64,000 nt of DNA from Wocania ichthyoenteri Th78 (lineage in GTDB: Bacteria > Bacteroidota > Bacteroidia > Flavobacteriales > Flavobacteriaceae), in assembly GCF_000789235.1 (NCBI RefSeq), contig NZ_KN525716.1:2338100-2402099 (forward strand), given 5' to 3'. Below are positions 19,569 to 27,397 of this stretch, in pieces. The notes under the pieces were generated by a model. The model searched no databases. It was not told where the DNA came from and saw only the letters and a program-made list of their open reading frames with translations. The position numbers were made by a program, and so were the translations under genes. Position 1 is the first letter of the stretch, and each line of letters starts with the position of its first letter.

Positions 19569-20315
19569 TTAGTTTTTGCTGTACCACTCGATAGCATTTT
19601 TGTAAAATATTTTTTTTTGTTCATTATCGGAAAAATTGTCTTTTATTAATTTTAAATCTTTGATGGAAAAAGGGATTTTTGCTCTTGTTGATGGCAAATC
19701 TGTTCCAAACATTAGGGAGTTAGGGTTAATAGAATAAATCTTTTTCATTATACTAATTGGGTTAAAATCTACACGTCCAAATCCCGTAGCTTTAATTTTT
19801 ACTCCTTTTTCAGCCCAATAATATAATTCGGTAAGTCCAGCTTTTGAAAGGCCTAAATGATCAATTGAAAATTTAGGAATTTTTTTAAGGATGGTTTTTA
19901 GTCCCTTTAAGTCTTTGCTATCAACATAAAGTTCTGTATGCCAACCATAATAATCGAAAAGCTTATTTGAAAGCTCTACCATATTCTCTAATCGCTCTGA
20001 ACCTCCTCTTTTAAGATTGAACCTTACTGCGCATATATTCGATTTATGCAACCTTTCTAGTTCATTTATGCTTATATCGATTGGTATGTTTGCAACTCCA
20101 AAATAATTTTTTCCAAGTGTATTTAGAGAATCAAGTAGGTATTCTTGATTGAATTTTTGGAATGAGCCAGAAACTATTGCTCCTCCTACAATTCCGAAAC
20201 CCATAACTTGTTCCTTATAATTTTCGGATGTAAAATCGGGTGGCAGATATCCGTGGTTTTTTACTAAAGGAAACTTCGGATTAATAATATGAAAATGAGA
20301 GTCAAATATTTTCAT
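19569..20315 (-). CDS. Amidohydrolase-family (amidohydro_2) protein
   Basis: TIM-barrel protein of 248 residues. The metal-binding FDSHFHI (residues 3-9) is at the N-terminus, a second His lies in FSIDHLGLSK, and the C-terminal Asp in LMFGTDLPSTRA. This is the arrangement of the amidohydro_2 / 2-pyrone-4,6-dicarboxylate hydrolase-like group, often hydrolases or decarboxylases of cyclic compounds. The substrate cannot be inferred; no pathway neighbours. Confidence 0.82.
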   Translation of the reverse strand: MKIFDSHFHIINPKFPLVKNHGYLPPDFTSENYKEQVMGFGIVGGAIVSGSFQKFNQEYLLDSLNTLGKNYFGVANIPIDISINELERLHKSNICAVRFNLKRGGSERLENMVELSNKLFDYYGWHTELYVDSKDLKGLKTILKKIPKFSIDHLGLSKAGLTELYYWAEKGVKIKATGFGRVDFNPISIMKKIYSINPNSLMFGTDLPSTRAKIPFSIKDLKLIKDNFSDNEQKKIFYKNAIEWYSKN

Positions 20316-20520
20316 TTTTTCTAATTAACGCTAACTGCATGATTTGAAATGGTTTTAATGTTTTAAAACTGCTGATAAGCGAAGTTAGATTTTTTAGAGT
20401 TTAGAATCAAATTAACTTGTTGGCTAATTTTGTTGTTTCTACGAAGACAGGAATCCACATTTTAGTTTCAATTGTTAATAGATTCCGTGTCATGCATGGA
20501 ATGACAAAAAAGGTTAAGTT

Positions 20521-21180
20521 TTAAAACACTTCAAACAGCGTTGTTACAATACGTCCTTTATTATCATCTAAAATATGTTCTCCAAGTTGTTTTTCGTCTA
20601 TAACTTTTAAATTAAATGGTAGCTCTAATATATTAACGCCACTGTTTTGTTTTAGTCTAATGCCTTGCCCAGAAATAATGTCTTTGTTTGGTGTAAAGTT
20701 ACCCAACGGGATATGTTCGGTTAGAATGATGTATTTATAAGCGTCTAATTTTTTTATAACTTTTTGTATTTCTGTATTAGATAAATGCTGTAATACTTGA
20801 CGTAAAATTATGCACTCTGCAGCAGGAAACTCATCTTTTATAATATCCAAACAGAGAAACTCTAAATTACCTTCTTTAAATGTTTCTTTGTTTCTATTAA
20901 TAAGGTTTTCAACAATATCTATAGCAATATACTTTTTAGCGTATTTAGTGAGATGTTTACCAATATTAAAATCGCCACAACCTAAATCGCAAACTACCAA
21001 AGGGGTATTGTGAGATTTTAAAAATGTAATTAAAGTTTTTAAATAAGGGTTTATAATTTCTGGATTATGTGAGCCATTTCCAGAATAAAAATCATGATGA
21101 TTCCCACCCCAAAGATGCATCTCATAAATCTGACACATCACATCTTTTGTAGGCCAAGGTTTCTTTGATTTTTTAGTCAC
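20521..21180 (-). CDS. Class I SAM-dependent methyltransferase
   Basis: Protein of 219 residues with the SAM-binding motif I VVCDLGCGDFNIGKHL (about residues 62-77), motif II YIAIDIVENLI, and ILRQVLQHL in place of motif IV. An N-terminal segment KKPWPTKDVMCQIYEMHLWGG precedes the fold. The target (small molecule or protein) is unknown. The 200-bp gap on its left carries a dispersed intergenic repeat-like stretch (GGAATCC...GATTCC). Confidence 0.82.
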   Translation of the reverse strand: MTKKSKKPWPTKDVMCQIYEMHLWGGNHHDFYSGNGSHNPEIINPYLKTLITFLKSHNTPLVVCDLGCGDFNIGKHLTKYAKKYIAIDIVENLINRNKETFKEGNLEFLCLDIIKDEFPAAECIILRQVLQHLSNTEIQKVIKKLDAYKYIILTEHIPLGNFTPNKDIISGQGIRLKQNSGVNILELPFNLKVIDEKQLGEHILDDNKGRIVTTLFEVF

Positions 21181-21237
21181 CGCTTTTAAGTTTGCTATAC
21201 ATATCTCAAACTACAACACCATAATTCGCCTAAATAT

Positions 21238-21888
21238 CTATAGGGTGTTAGGTTTTAATTCTTTCGAATTATAAGCTGCTGCATTAGCGTTAAAATATAA
21301 CCATGTAGCAATTCCAATAAATTTAAAGCCTTCTTCAAATACTTGTACTTTGTGATGGTTAAATGGAATTTTCGATTGAATTATATCTATAAAAACAGAA
21401 AGGGCAAGAAAAAATCCTGCTAAAAAAAAAGCAAAAGCATCAGTTTTTAATATTGTTTTATAATTACCTATTAATATTGTAAATGTTAATAATGCATAAA
21501 CAGCATAACAAATATATTGGCTAATATAACGATCGTGAATCATAAAAAAATCGTCAATTGCAAGCAGTATAGAGAATAAGCCTGTTAATAAAAGTAATTT
21601 TTTTTGACCTTTGTCAATCAAAGATTTAGTTTTTGTAATTGTAAAAAAACAAATTGAGGCAGAACTTATCCATAGCCATATTCCAATGTTTGATAAAAAC
21701 CCAAGAAAGCTTGAAGAATCGGTTAGATCTGCAGATTCCTTAATAATTTCTCTAGTTTGATACCCTTGCAGCATTAATACGTTTAACGAAATTACATAAA
21801 ATAAAATGGCAGGAATAACAGCTATAAGAATACATTGAAGTATTTTTTTAGGTTTTAAAATTAAAAATAATTCTTTTTTCAAGTTCAT
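21238..21888 (-). CDS. Unrecognised multi-pass membrane protein
   Basis: A 216-residue protein with about six hydrophobic segments (around residues 17-35, 60-80, 95-112, 125-145, 150-168, 190-205). A conserved-looking DDFFMIHDRYISQYICY loop contains several acidic and His residues, and FIDIIQSKIPFNHHKVQVFEEGFKFIGIATWLYFNA is near the end. I do not recognise a named family, and the neighbours give no clue. Codon use matches the surrounding core genes. Confidence 0.7.
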   Translation of the reverse strand: MNLKKELFLILKPKKILQCILIAVIPAILFYVISLNVLMLQGYQTREIIKESADLTDSSSFLGFLSNIGIWLWISSASICFFTITKTKSLIDKGQKKLLLLTGLFSILLAIDDFFMIHDRYISQYICYAVYALLTFTILIGNYKTILKTDAFAFFLAGFFLALSVFIDIIQSKIPFNHHKVQVFEEGFKFIGIATWLYFNANAAAYNSKELKPNTL

Positions 21889-21937
21889 AGTGTTTTTTTA
21901 ATTTATTAAGCTTTTGGTTTAAATATGGCAAATTTAG

Positions 21938-22477
21938 TTATAAATTATTTGATTTTAGTTTGCTAAACAAATCCCAAACCACAACACCACAACTCACCGA
22001 AATATTTAAAGAATGTTTGGTGCCAAATTGAGGTATTTCAATAACCACGTCGCTATTATTAACTACATTTTGCGTAACACCTTTTACTTCATTGCCAAAA
22101 ACTAAAGCGTATTTTGTGTTTGGTTCAACTTCAAAGTCATTTAACATTGTTGCATTTTCAGCTTGTTCGACAGAGCAGATTTTGATATTTTCAGTTTTTA
22201 GTTTTTCAATTAAATCTATTGTGTTTTCAATATATTCCCAAGCAACTGTATCTGTGCTTCCTAGGGCGGTTTTATGAATATCTTTATTTGGAGGAGTTGC
22301 TGTTATGCCGCATAAATAAATTTTTTCAATTAAAAACGCATCACTCGTTCTAAAAACCGAACCAATATTGTTTAAACTTCTAATATTATCGAGTATAATA
22401 ATTAGGGATGTTTTTTTAACGCTTTTGAAATCGTTAACACTTAATCTATCTAATTCGCTGTTTTTTAGTTTTCTCAC
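21938..22477 (-). CDS. TrmH/SpoU-family RNA methyltransferase
   Basis: SPOUT-fold methyltransferase of 179 residues. All three SpoU motifs are visible: NIGSVFRTSDAFLIEKIYL (motif 1), YALVFGNEVKGV (motif 2) and VIEIPQFGTKHSLNISVSCGVVVWDLF (motif 3). It probably 2'-O-methylates a tRNA or rRNA ribose; its short length, lacking an N-terminal substrate-binding domain, resembles the TrmL/short-TrmH types. Exact target unknown. Confidence 0.9.
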   Translation of the reverse strand: MRKLKNSELDRLSVNDFKSVKKTSLIIILDNIRSLNNIGSVFRTSDAFLIEKIYLCGITATPPNKDIHKTALGSTDTVAWEYIENTIDLIEKLKTENIKICSVEQAENATMLNDFEVEPNTKYALVFGNEVKGVTQNVVNNSDVVIEIPQFGTKHSLNISVSCGVVVWDLFSKLKSNNL

Positions 22478-22494
22478 CTTATATGTTCTTGTGT

Positions 22495-22560
22495 CACGCT
22501 GAGAGCAGTAGAAGTGTCTCTCTAGTAAGATTTTTTACTTCGTTCAGAATGATAACCATT
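22495..22560. repeat. Dispersed intergenic palindrome-like repeat
   Basis: The gap between the SpoU gene and mutS contains GTCACGCTGAGAGCAGTAGA ... CTTCGTTCAGAATGATAAC, whose ends are imperfect inverted repeats (CACGCTGAG against TTCAGAATG). This resembles the common 'GTCATGCTGAGC...CTTCGCTCAGAATGAC' intergenic element of Bacteroidota that I recall from many genomes. Only one clear copy is in this window. Confidence 0.5.
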
Positions 22561-22679
22561 GTTGAAATCTATTTGCAATTGTAGATAACTTCTCAAAAAT
22601 CAACTTCAAAAAACATGAAATTAATAGTACATTGCATGCTACAATTTTGTCAAAAATAACATTAAAAAACCACTTTCCA

Positions 22680-25292
22680 TTGGCTAAAAAAACAAAAAAA
22701 GAAACGCCATTAATGAAACAGTATAATGCTATTAAAGCTAAGTATCCTGATGCTCTGTTATTGTTTCGTGTGGGCGACTTTTATGAAACCTTTGGTGAAG
22801 ATGCTATTAAAACAGCGGGTATTTTAGGCATTATTTTAACCAAACGGGGTGCAGGTAGTGAAAGCGAAATTGAATTGGCGGGTTTTCCGCATCATTCATT
22901 AAACACCTATTTGCCAAAGTTAGTAAAAGCTGGTGAGCGTGTTGCTATTTGCGATCAGCTTGAAGATCCTAAACAAACTAAAACTATTGTAAAACGGGGT
23001 GTTACCGAATTGGTAACTCCAGGTGTGGCTCTAAACGATGAGGTTTTAGTATCTAAATCGAACAATTTTTTATGTTCGGTTTATTTTGATAAAAAGTACA
23101 TAGGTATTTCGTTTTTAGATATTTCAACAGGTGAGTTTTTAACATCGCAAGGTAATGCAGAGTATATTGATAAGCTGTTGCAGAATTTTAGTCCGAGTGA
23201 GGTTTTGGTGTCTAAACAAAAACGATTACTGTTTAACGACACATTTGGTGACGATTTCCACACCTTTTATTTAGAAGATTGGGTGTATCAAACCGATTAC
23301 GCTTACGAGACTTTAATTAAACATTTTAATACGAAAACCTTAAAAGGCTTTGGTATTGAAGATTTATACGAAGGCATAATCGCTTCGGGTTCAATTTTAC
23401 ATTATTTAGGCGAAACGCAACATAATAAATTACAGCATATAACTTCTATTTCTAGAATTGCAGAAGATGATTATGTGTGGATGGATAAATTTACTATCAG
23501 GAATTTAGAGCTTTATAATTCTACCAATAATAATGCGGTAACGCTTTTAAACGTCATTGATAAAACCATTTCGCCTATGGGTGGAAGGTTGTTAAAGCGT
23601 TGGTTAGCATTGCCTTTAAAGCATGTAGAAAAAATAAAACAGCGACACGAAGTTGTCGACTTTTTGACTAAAGACAAAACGACACTTCAAAAAATTCAAA
23701 ACCACATCAAGCATATTGGCGATTTAGAGCGCTTAATTTCTAAAACAGCAACAGGAAAGGTTAATCCACGCGAAGTTATTCAGCTTAAAAATTCTTTAGA
23801 AGCTATCGTGCCTATAAAAGGATTGGCTTCAAATTGCAAAAACGAATCACTTAAAATAATTGGAGACAAACTTCAAAGTTGTGATGTGCTTCGTGAAAAA
23901 ATTAAAGAAACTTTAAATGAAGATGCACCAGTAAATATTTTAAAAGGACATAGTATTGCTGTTGGATTTTCTTCAGAATTAGATGAGTTAAGAGGTTTGT
24001 CAAAATCTGGAAAAGATTATTTAGATAACATGTTGAAGCGCGAAAGCGAACGTACAGGAATCACATCACTAAAAATTGCCTCTAATAATGTGTTCGGGTA
24101 TTATATTGAAGTTCGTAATACGCACAAAGATAAAGTGCCAGAAGAATGGATAAGAAAACAAACACTTGTTAATGCAGAACGTTATATAACCGAAGAATTA
24201 AAGGAATACGAATCTAAAATTTTAGGTGCAGAAGAGCGCATTTTAGCTATTGAACAACAATTGTTTTCCGAATTGATTCTTTGGTTAAATCAGTATATAA
24301 AACCCGTACAGCAGAATGCTTATTTAATAGGGCAGTTAGATTGTTTGAGTGGGTTTGCGCAATTAGCAAAAGATAATAAATATGTATATCCGGTTATAGA
24401 TGACTCTTTCGATTTAGACATAAAAAATGGGCGACATCCAGTCATCGAAAAGCAATTACCAATTGGAGAAAGTTACATAGCGAATAATGTGTTTTTAGAT
24501 AGAGAAACACAACAAATCATCATGATTACTGGGCCAAACATGTCTGGTAAGTCGGCTATTTTACGTCAAACAGCACTTATTGTATTGTTAGCTCAAATTG
24601 GGAGTTTTGTGCCTGCCGAATCTGCTAGAATTGGTTTAGTAGATAAAATATTTACAAGAGTAGGGGCAAGCGATAATATTTCGATGGGTGAATCTACTTT
24701 TATGGTAGAAATGAATGAAACGGCTTCTATTTTGAATAATATTTCAGATAGAAGCTTGGTACTTTTAGATGAAATTGGACGTGGTACAAGTACCTATGAC
24801 GGTATTTCGATAGCTTGGGCAATTAGTGAATATTTACACGAGTATCCAGCAAAACCAAAGACATTATTTGCAACACACTATCATGAGCTTAATGAAATGA
24901 CTGAAACGTTTAGTCGTATTAAAAACTTCAATGTTTCTGTAAAAGAACTAAAAGACAACGTGCTATTTTTAAGAAAATTGGTTGAAGGTGGTAGTGAGCA
25001 TAGTTTTGGAATTCACGTCGCTAAAATGGCAGGTATGCCACAACAAGTTCTGCATCGTGCAAACAAAATTTTAAAGAAATTAGAGAAGTCTCATTCTAGT
25101 GAAGAGTTAACAGATAAGGTTAAATCGCTAAACAACGAAATGCAATTAAGCTTTTTTAATTTAGACGATCCTTTGCTTGAAAATATTAAAGAAGAGATTT
25201 TACATATTGATATTGATACACTTACGCCCGTTGAAGCACTTATGAAACTTAATGAAATTAAGCGCATGTTGATTAAGAAAAAACGCGCTTAA
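22680..25292 (+). CDS. mutS: DNA mismatch repair protein MutS
   Basis: Mismatch-recognition ATPase of about 870 residues. The N-terminal mismatch-binding motif is [16 protein letters not shown], and the C-terminal ATPase has Walker [15 protein letters not shown], the [15 protein letters not shown] signature, Walker [17 protein letters not shown], and the ATHYHEL His switch. No ATG precedes the first domain. I place the start at the TTG of 22680 ([16 protein letters not shown]), because homologues begin with M-A-x-K-x-K-K-x-T-P-L-M-K-Q-Y. Another TTG at 22632 would add 16 unconserved residues. Confidence 0.96.
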   Translation: MAKKTKKETPLMKQYNAIKAKYPDALLLFRVGDFYETFGEDAIKTAGILGIILTKRGAGSESEIELAGFPHHSLNTYLPKLVKAGERVAICDQLEDPKQTKTIVKRGVTELVTPGVALNDEVLVSKSNNFLCSVYFDKKYIGISFLDISTGEFLTSQGNAEYIDKLLQNFSPSEVLVSKQKRLLFNDTFGDDFHTFYLEDWVYQTDYAYETLIKHFNTKTLKGFGIEDLYEGIIASGSILHYLGETQHNKLQHITSISRIAEDDYVWMDKFTIRNLELYNSTNNNAVTLLNVIDKTISPMGGRLLKRWLALPLKHVEKIKQRHEVVDFLTKDKTTLQKIQNHIKHIGDLERLISKTATGKVNPREVIQLKNSLEAIVPIKGLASNCKNESLKIIGDKLQSCDVLREKIKETLNEDAPVNILKGHSIAVGFSSELDELRGLSKSGKDYLDNMLKRESERTGITSLKIASNNVFGYYIEVRNTHKDKVPEEWIRKQTLVNAERYITEELKEYESKILGAEERILAIEQQLFSELILWLNQYIKPVQQNAYLIGQLDCLSGFAQLAKDNKYVYPVIDDSFDLDIKNGRHPVIEKQLPIGESYIANNVFLDRETQQIIMITGPNMSGKSAILRQTALIVLLAQIGSFVPAESARIGLVDKIFTRVGASDNISMGESTFMVEMNETASILNNISDRSLVLLDEIGRGTSTYDGISIAWAISEYLHEYPAKPKTLFATHYHELNEMTETFSRIKNFNVSVKELKDNVLFLRKLVEGGSEHSFGIHVAKMAGMPQQVLHRANKILKKLEKSHSSEELTDKVKSLNNEMQLSFFNLDDPLLENIKEEILHIDIDTLTPVEALMKLNEIKRMLIKKKRA

Positions 25293-25321
25293 AAATAATT
25301 TTATTATTTCTTAAAAAAGGC

Positions 25322-25351
25322 TTTGGTTTTAGTAGAAATATTTTAAATTTG
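25322..25351 (+). promoter_or_regulatory. Promoter of the tRNA-Gly/tRNA-Leu operon
   Basis: TTTG at 25322-25325, an 18-bp spacer, then TAAATTTG at 25344-25351: an excellent match to the Bacteroidota TTTG / TANNTTTG promoter. It is placed about 38 bp before tRNA-Gly. Confidence 0.75.
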
Positions 25352-25389
25352 CATCCGCAATAGCGATATTGCACGTTCATTAAAAGACT

Positions 25390-25461
25390 GCGAAAGTAGC
25401 TCAGGGGTAGAGCATCACCTTGCCAAGGTGGAGGTCGCGGGTTCAAATCCCGTCTTTCGCT
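25390..25461 (+). tRNA. tRNA-Gly (anticodon GCC)
   Basis: 72-nt cloverleaf: acceptor GCGAAAG pairs with CTTTCGC, D arm GCTCAGGGGTAGAGC, anticodon arm ACCTT-GCC-AAGGT, and T arm GCGGG-TTCAAAT-CCCGT. CCA is not encoded. Confidence 0.96.
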
Positions 25462-25486
25462 CTGAAACTTTCTTAAATATACCAAT

Positions 25487-25570
25487 GCTGAAGTGGTGGA
25501 ATTGGTAGACACGTTGGACTTAAAATCCAATGTCCATTAGGACGTACGGGTTCAAGTCCCGTCTTCAGTA
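25487..25570 (+). tRNA. tRNA-Leu (anticodon TAA)
   Basis: Class II tRNA of about 84 nt: acceptor GCTGAAG/CTTCAGT (first pair G-T), anticodon arm TTGGACT-TAA-AATCCAA, a long variable arm (TGTCCATTAGGACGT), and T arm CGGG-TTCAAGT-CCCG. Intact; it marks the last core feature before the accessory region. Confidence 0.93.
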
Positions 25571-25572
25571 CT

Positions 25573-25607
25573 AAGCCTTTGCAGGATTTCCTGGAAAGGC
25601 TTTTTTT
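25573..25607 (+). terminator. Terminator of the tRNA operon
   Basis: Long stem AAGCCTTT-CAGG / CCTG-AAAGGCTT with an ATTT loop, then seven T. It starts 2 bp past tRNA-Leu. Confidence 0.85.
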
Positions 25608-25610
25608 ATT

Positions 25611-25632
25611 TAGGTACAACATAGGTACAACA
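25611..25632. repeat. Two perfect tandem 11-bp repeats after tRNA-Leu
   Basis: TAGGTACAACA occurs twice head-to-tail immediately after the tRNA operon terminator. A related pair (AGTACAGAATA twice) sits at 25970-25991 after the tRNA-Met fragment. The likely shared form is GTACA-R-M-ATAR repeated at an 11-bp period, as expected for recombinase arm-type binding sites; that role is inferred. Confidence 0.6.
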
Positions 25633-25874
25633 TTTTGCTATTTTGTTTTCCATAATTTAATTTGTGAATATTTAATATAGTTTCTCACTAAATAATATTT
25701 ACAGGCTCATTTAAGATTTTTTTTAATAAGCAAGCAATCATTAACTTCCTCATCTACAAATTTGATGTCGCGAATTGATTTATAATTTTTATTAATCATT
25801 AAGATCGGAATGAGATGAATGATTTGAAAGTTGAAGTCTTTGGTAAAATAATTGATATGGCATATGAATATGTA

Positions 25875-25918
25875 GGCTCATAACCCGAAGGTCACTGGTT
25901 CGAGTCCAGTTCCCGCTA
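25875..25918 (+). pseudogene. 3' half of a tRNA-Met (probable attachment-site remnant)
   Basis: The sequence runs from the anticodon loop (GGCTCATAACCCGAAGGTC) through an intact T arm (CTGG-TTCGAGT-CCAG) to the acceptor strand TCCCGCTA. Nothing upstream pairs with the acceptor or forms a D arm; the 5' half is absent, and even the 5' side of the anticodon stem is wrong. A half tRNA cut at the anticodon loop is the classic product of integration of a mobile element into a tRNA gene. It is followed by its own terminator (25930-25961) and a tandem repeat pair (25970-25991). Confidence 0.8.
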
Positions 25919-25929
25919 CTAGTAAATAC

Positions 25930-25961
25930 AAGGCTTTCGAGAAATCTGAAGCCTTTTTTTA
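25930..25961 (+). terminator. Terminator after the tRNA-Met fragment
   Basis: AAGGCTT ... AAGCCTT stem with a 12-nt loop and a T-rich tail; probably the original terminator of the tRNA whose 3' half remains just upstream. Confidence 0.7.
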
Positions 25962-25969
25962 TTGCACCT

Positions 25970-25991
25970 AGTACAGAATAAGTACAGAATA
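25970..25991. repeat. Two perfect tandem 11-bp repeats after the tRNA-Met fragment
   Basis: AGTACAGAATA twice in tandem, 9 bp past the terminator. Same period, same position relative to tRNA end and terminator, and similar sequence to the pair at 25611-25632. Confidence 0.6.
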
Positions 25992-26383
25992 AAGAGATTT
26001 TCAAATTTTTATTAAAATTGTTATTATTTGATATTTTTTATTGGTAAATTCTAGAGCTATTATTAGATTTATTGGGATTAATCCCAATAGTTGTTTGTTA
26101 AATGAAATAAGATTCCGAATTTGCATCATAACATTTTTACCATAAGTACGATAACATTTGTACTATAATGTCCTGCGTTATGTAAATTGAGCTTTGGCAA
26201 AAGCGAAAAGTTATTACTTCAGTTTCTTTAAAAAATTTATTCTCAAAAGTTTCTTCTGCAATGTTAATGAAACACTTTTTACACGACGGCGTAGGAGGAA
26301 AGCGTTATGTGTGTGGAATGGAAAATTAATACAAGTTTTGAAAGTATTATTTTGTAGATTTGTGAATGTAGATAGATTTAGAA
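25992..26383. other. AT-rich gap upstream of the ATPase gene
   Basis: About 390 bp without a supportable gene. A short rightward ORF with runs of Arg (26194-26391) has no recognisable features and overlaps the next gene. The region probably holds the promoter of the ATPase/subtilase pair, but no clear TTTG/TANNTTTG match was found. Confidence 0.5.
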
Positions 26384-27382
26384 GTGAATAAGGATATTTT
26401 AAAAAGATTATTTAGAAGTATAGATGGAAAACCTGATGATGATATTGTCAAGGTTGCATATGATATTGTTAAAGATGAAGAAAACAAAGGTCATCATTTA
26501 TTATCAAAACAACTAAAAGCTATTTTAGATCAGAATGTTACAACTTCCAAAAAACTTGATAATCAATTAAAAGATATTTTTTCCATATCTAATAATAGAC
26601 TTTCTAAAAGTAAAAGCTTTCCATTAGCAGTTCAAATTCCTAGAGAAGAATTAAGACATCATATGGTTCTTTCTGACGATATTGAGAATAAGTTTTTATT
26701 AATAGAAAAAGAGTATGTAGCAAGAGAAAGATTAGCTCATTTTGGATTAAAACCAAAACAAAAAATACTTTTCTATGGACCTTCTGGATGTGGAAAAAGT
26801 ATGGGTGCTGAAAGATTAGCTTGGAATATTGGCCTGCCATTTTATAAAGTGAGATTTGAAGCAGTTATCTCTTCTTTTCTAGGAGAATCACTATCTAACC
26901 TAAAAAAACTTTTTGACAGTATAAATGATTTTCCTTGTGTCTTACTTTTAGATGAATTTGACATCATTGCTAAATCTAGAAACTATGGACAGGATGTTGG
27001 AGAAATGCATCGTTTAGTTAATATGGTTCTATTTCTTCTAGAGGAATACAAAGCACCTGGTCTATTAATTGCTACCACTAATTTAGAAACATCACTAGAC
27101 AAAGCAGTTTTTAGAAGATTTGATGAAGTATTAGAGGTTAAGAAACCAGAAGAAAAAGAAATTTATACTTTATTGAAAATGACTTTATCAGCAACAAAAG
27201 TATCTAAAGAAGTGAATCTTAAAGATTACTCAAAAAAATTATTAGGCTTTTCTTCTGCTGAAATAGTTAAAATAGCAGAAAACGCATCTAAATTATCTGT
27301 AATTAATAATATTGAGATTATTAATAAAATTCACCTTGATACTATAATTAAAGAGTTTGCTAGGTTTAATAATAATCAATAA
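26384..27382 (+). CDS. AAA+ ATPase of an ietAS-type ATPase/subtilase pair
   Basis: Protein of 332 residues, one AAA module. Walker A is GPSGCGKS (132-139), Walker B VLLLDEFD (186-193), and the second-region motif RRFDEVLEV carries the arginine-finger candidate. About 100 residues of helical N-terminus precede it. The start is GTG: an in-frame stop lies five codons upstream and the next Met is inside the fold. It is followed 15 bp later by an S8 peptidase gene. Paired ATPase/subtilase genes of this kind are known as ietAS, described as a plasmid-borne toxin-antitoxin-like module (the ATPase neutralising the protease) and later as an anti-phage system. This copy looks intact. Confidence 0.85.
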   Translation: MNKDILKRLFRSIDGKPDDDIVKVAYDIVKDEENKGHHLLSKQLKAILDQNVTTSKKLDNQLKDIFSISNNRLSKSKSFPLAVQIPREELRHHMVLSDDIENKFLLIEKEYVARERLAHFGLKPKQKILFYGPSGCGKSMGAERLAWNIGLPFYKVRFEAVISSFLGESLSNLKKLFDSINDFPCVLLLDEFDIIAKSRNYGQDVGEMHRLVNMVLFLLEEYKAPGLLIATTNLETSLDKAVFRRFDEVLEVKKPEEKEIYTLLKMTLSATKVSKEVNLKDYSKKLLGFSSAEIVKIAENASKLSVINNIEIINKIHLDTIIKEFARFNNNQ

Positions 27383-27397
27383 ACATCTTTATTTTTA

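Noticed and set aside
25611-25991. CRISPR array from the spaced 11-bp repeats
   Set aside because: Only two tandem copies at each place, no spacers of uniform length, and no cas genes.
26194-26391. 65-codon ORF upstream of the AAA ATPase gene
   Set aside because: TTG start, runs of Arg, overlaps the ATPase start in another frame, no recognisable domain.
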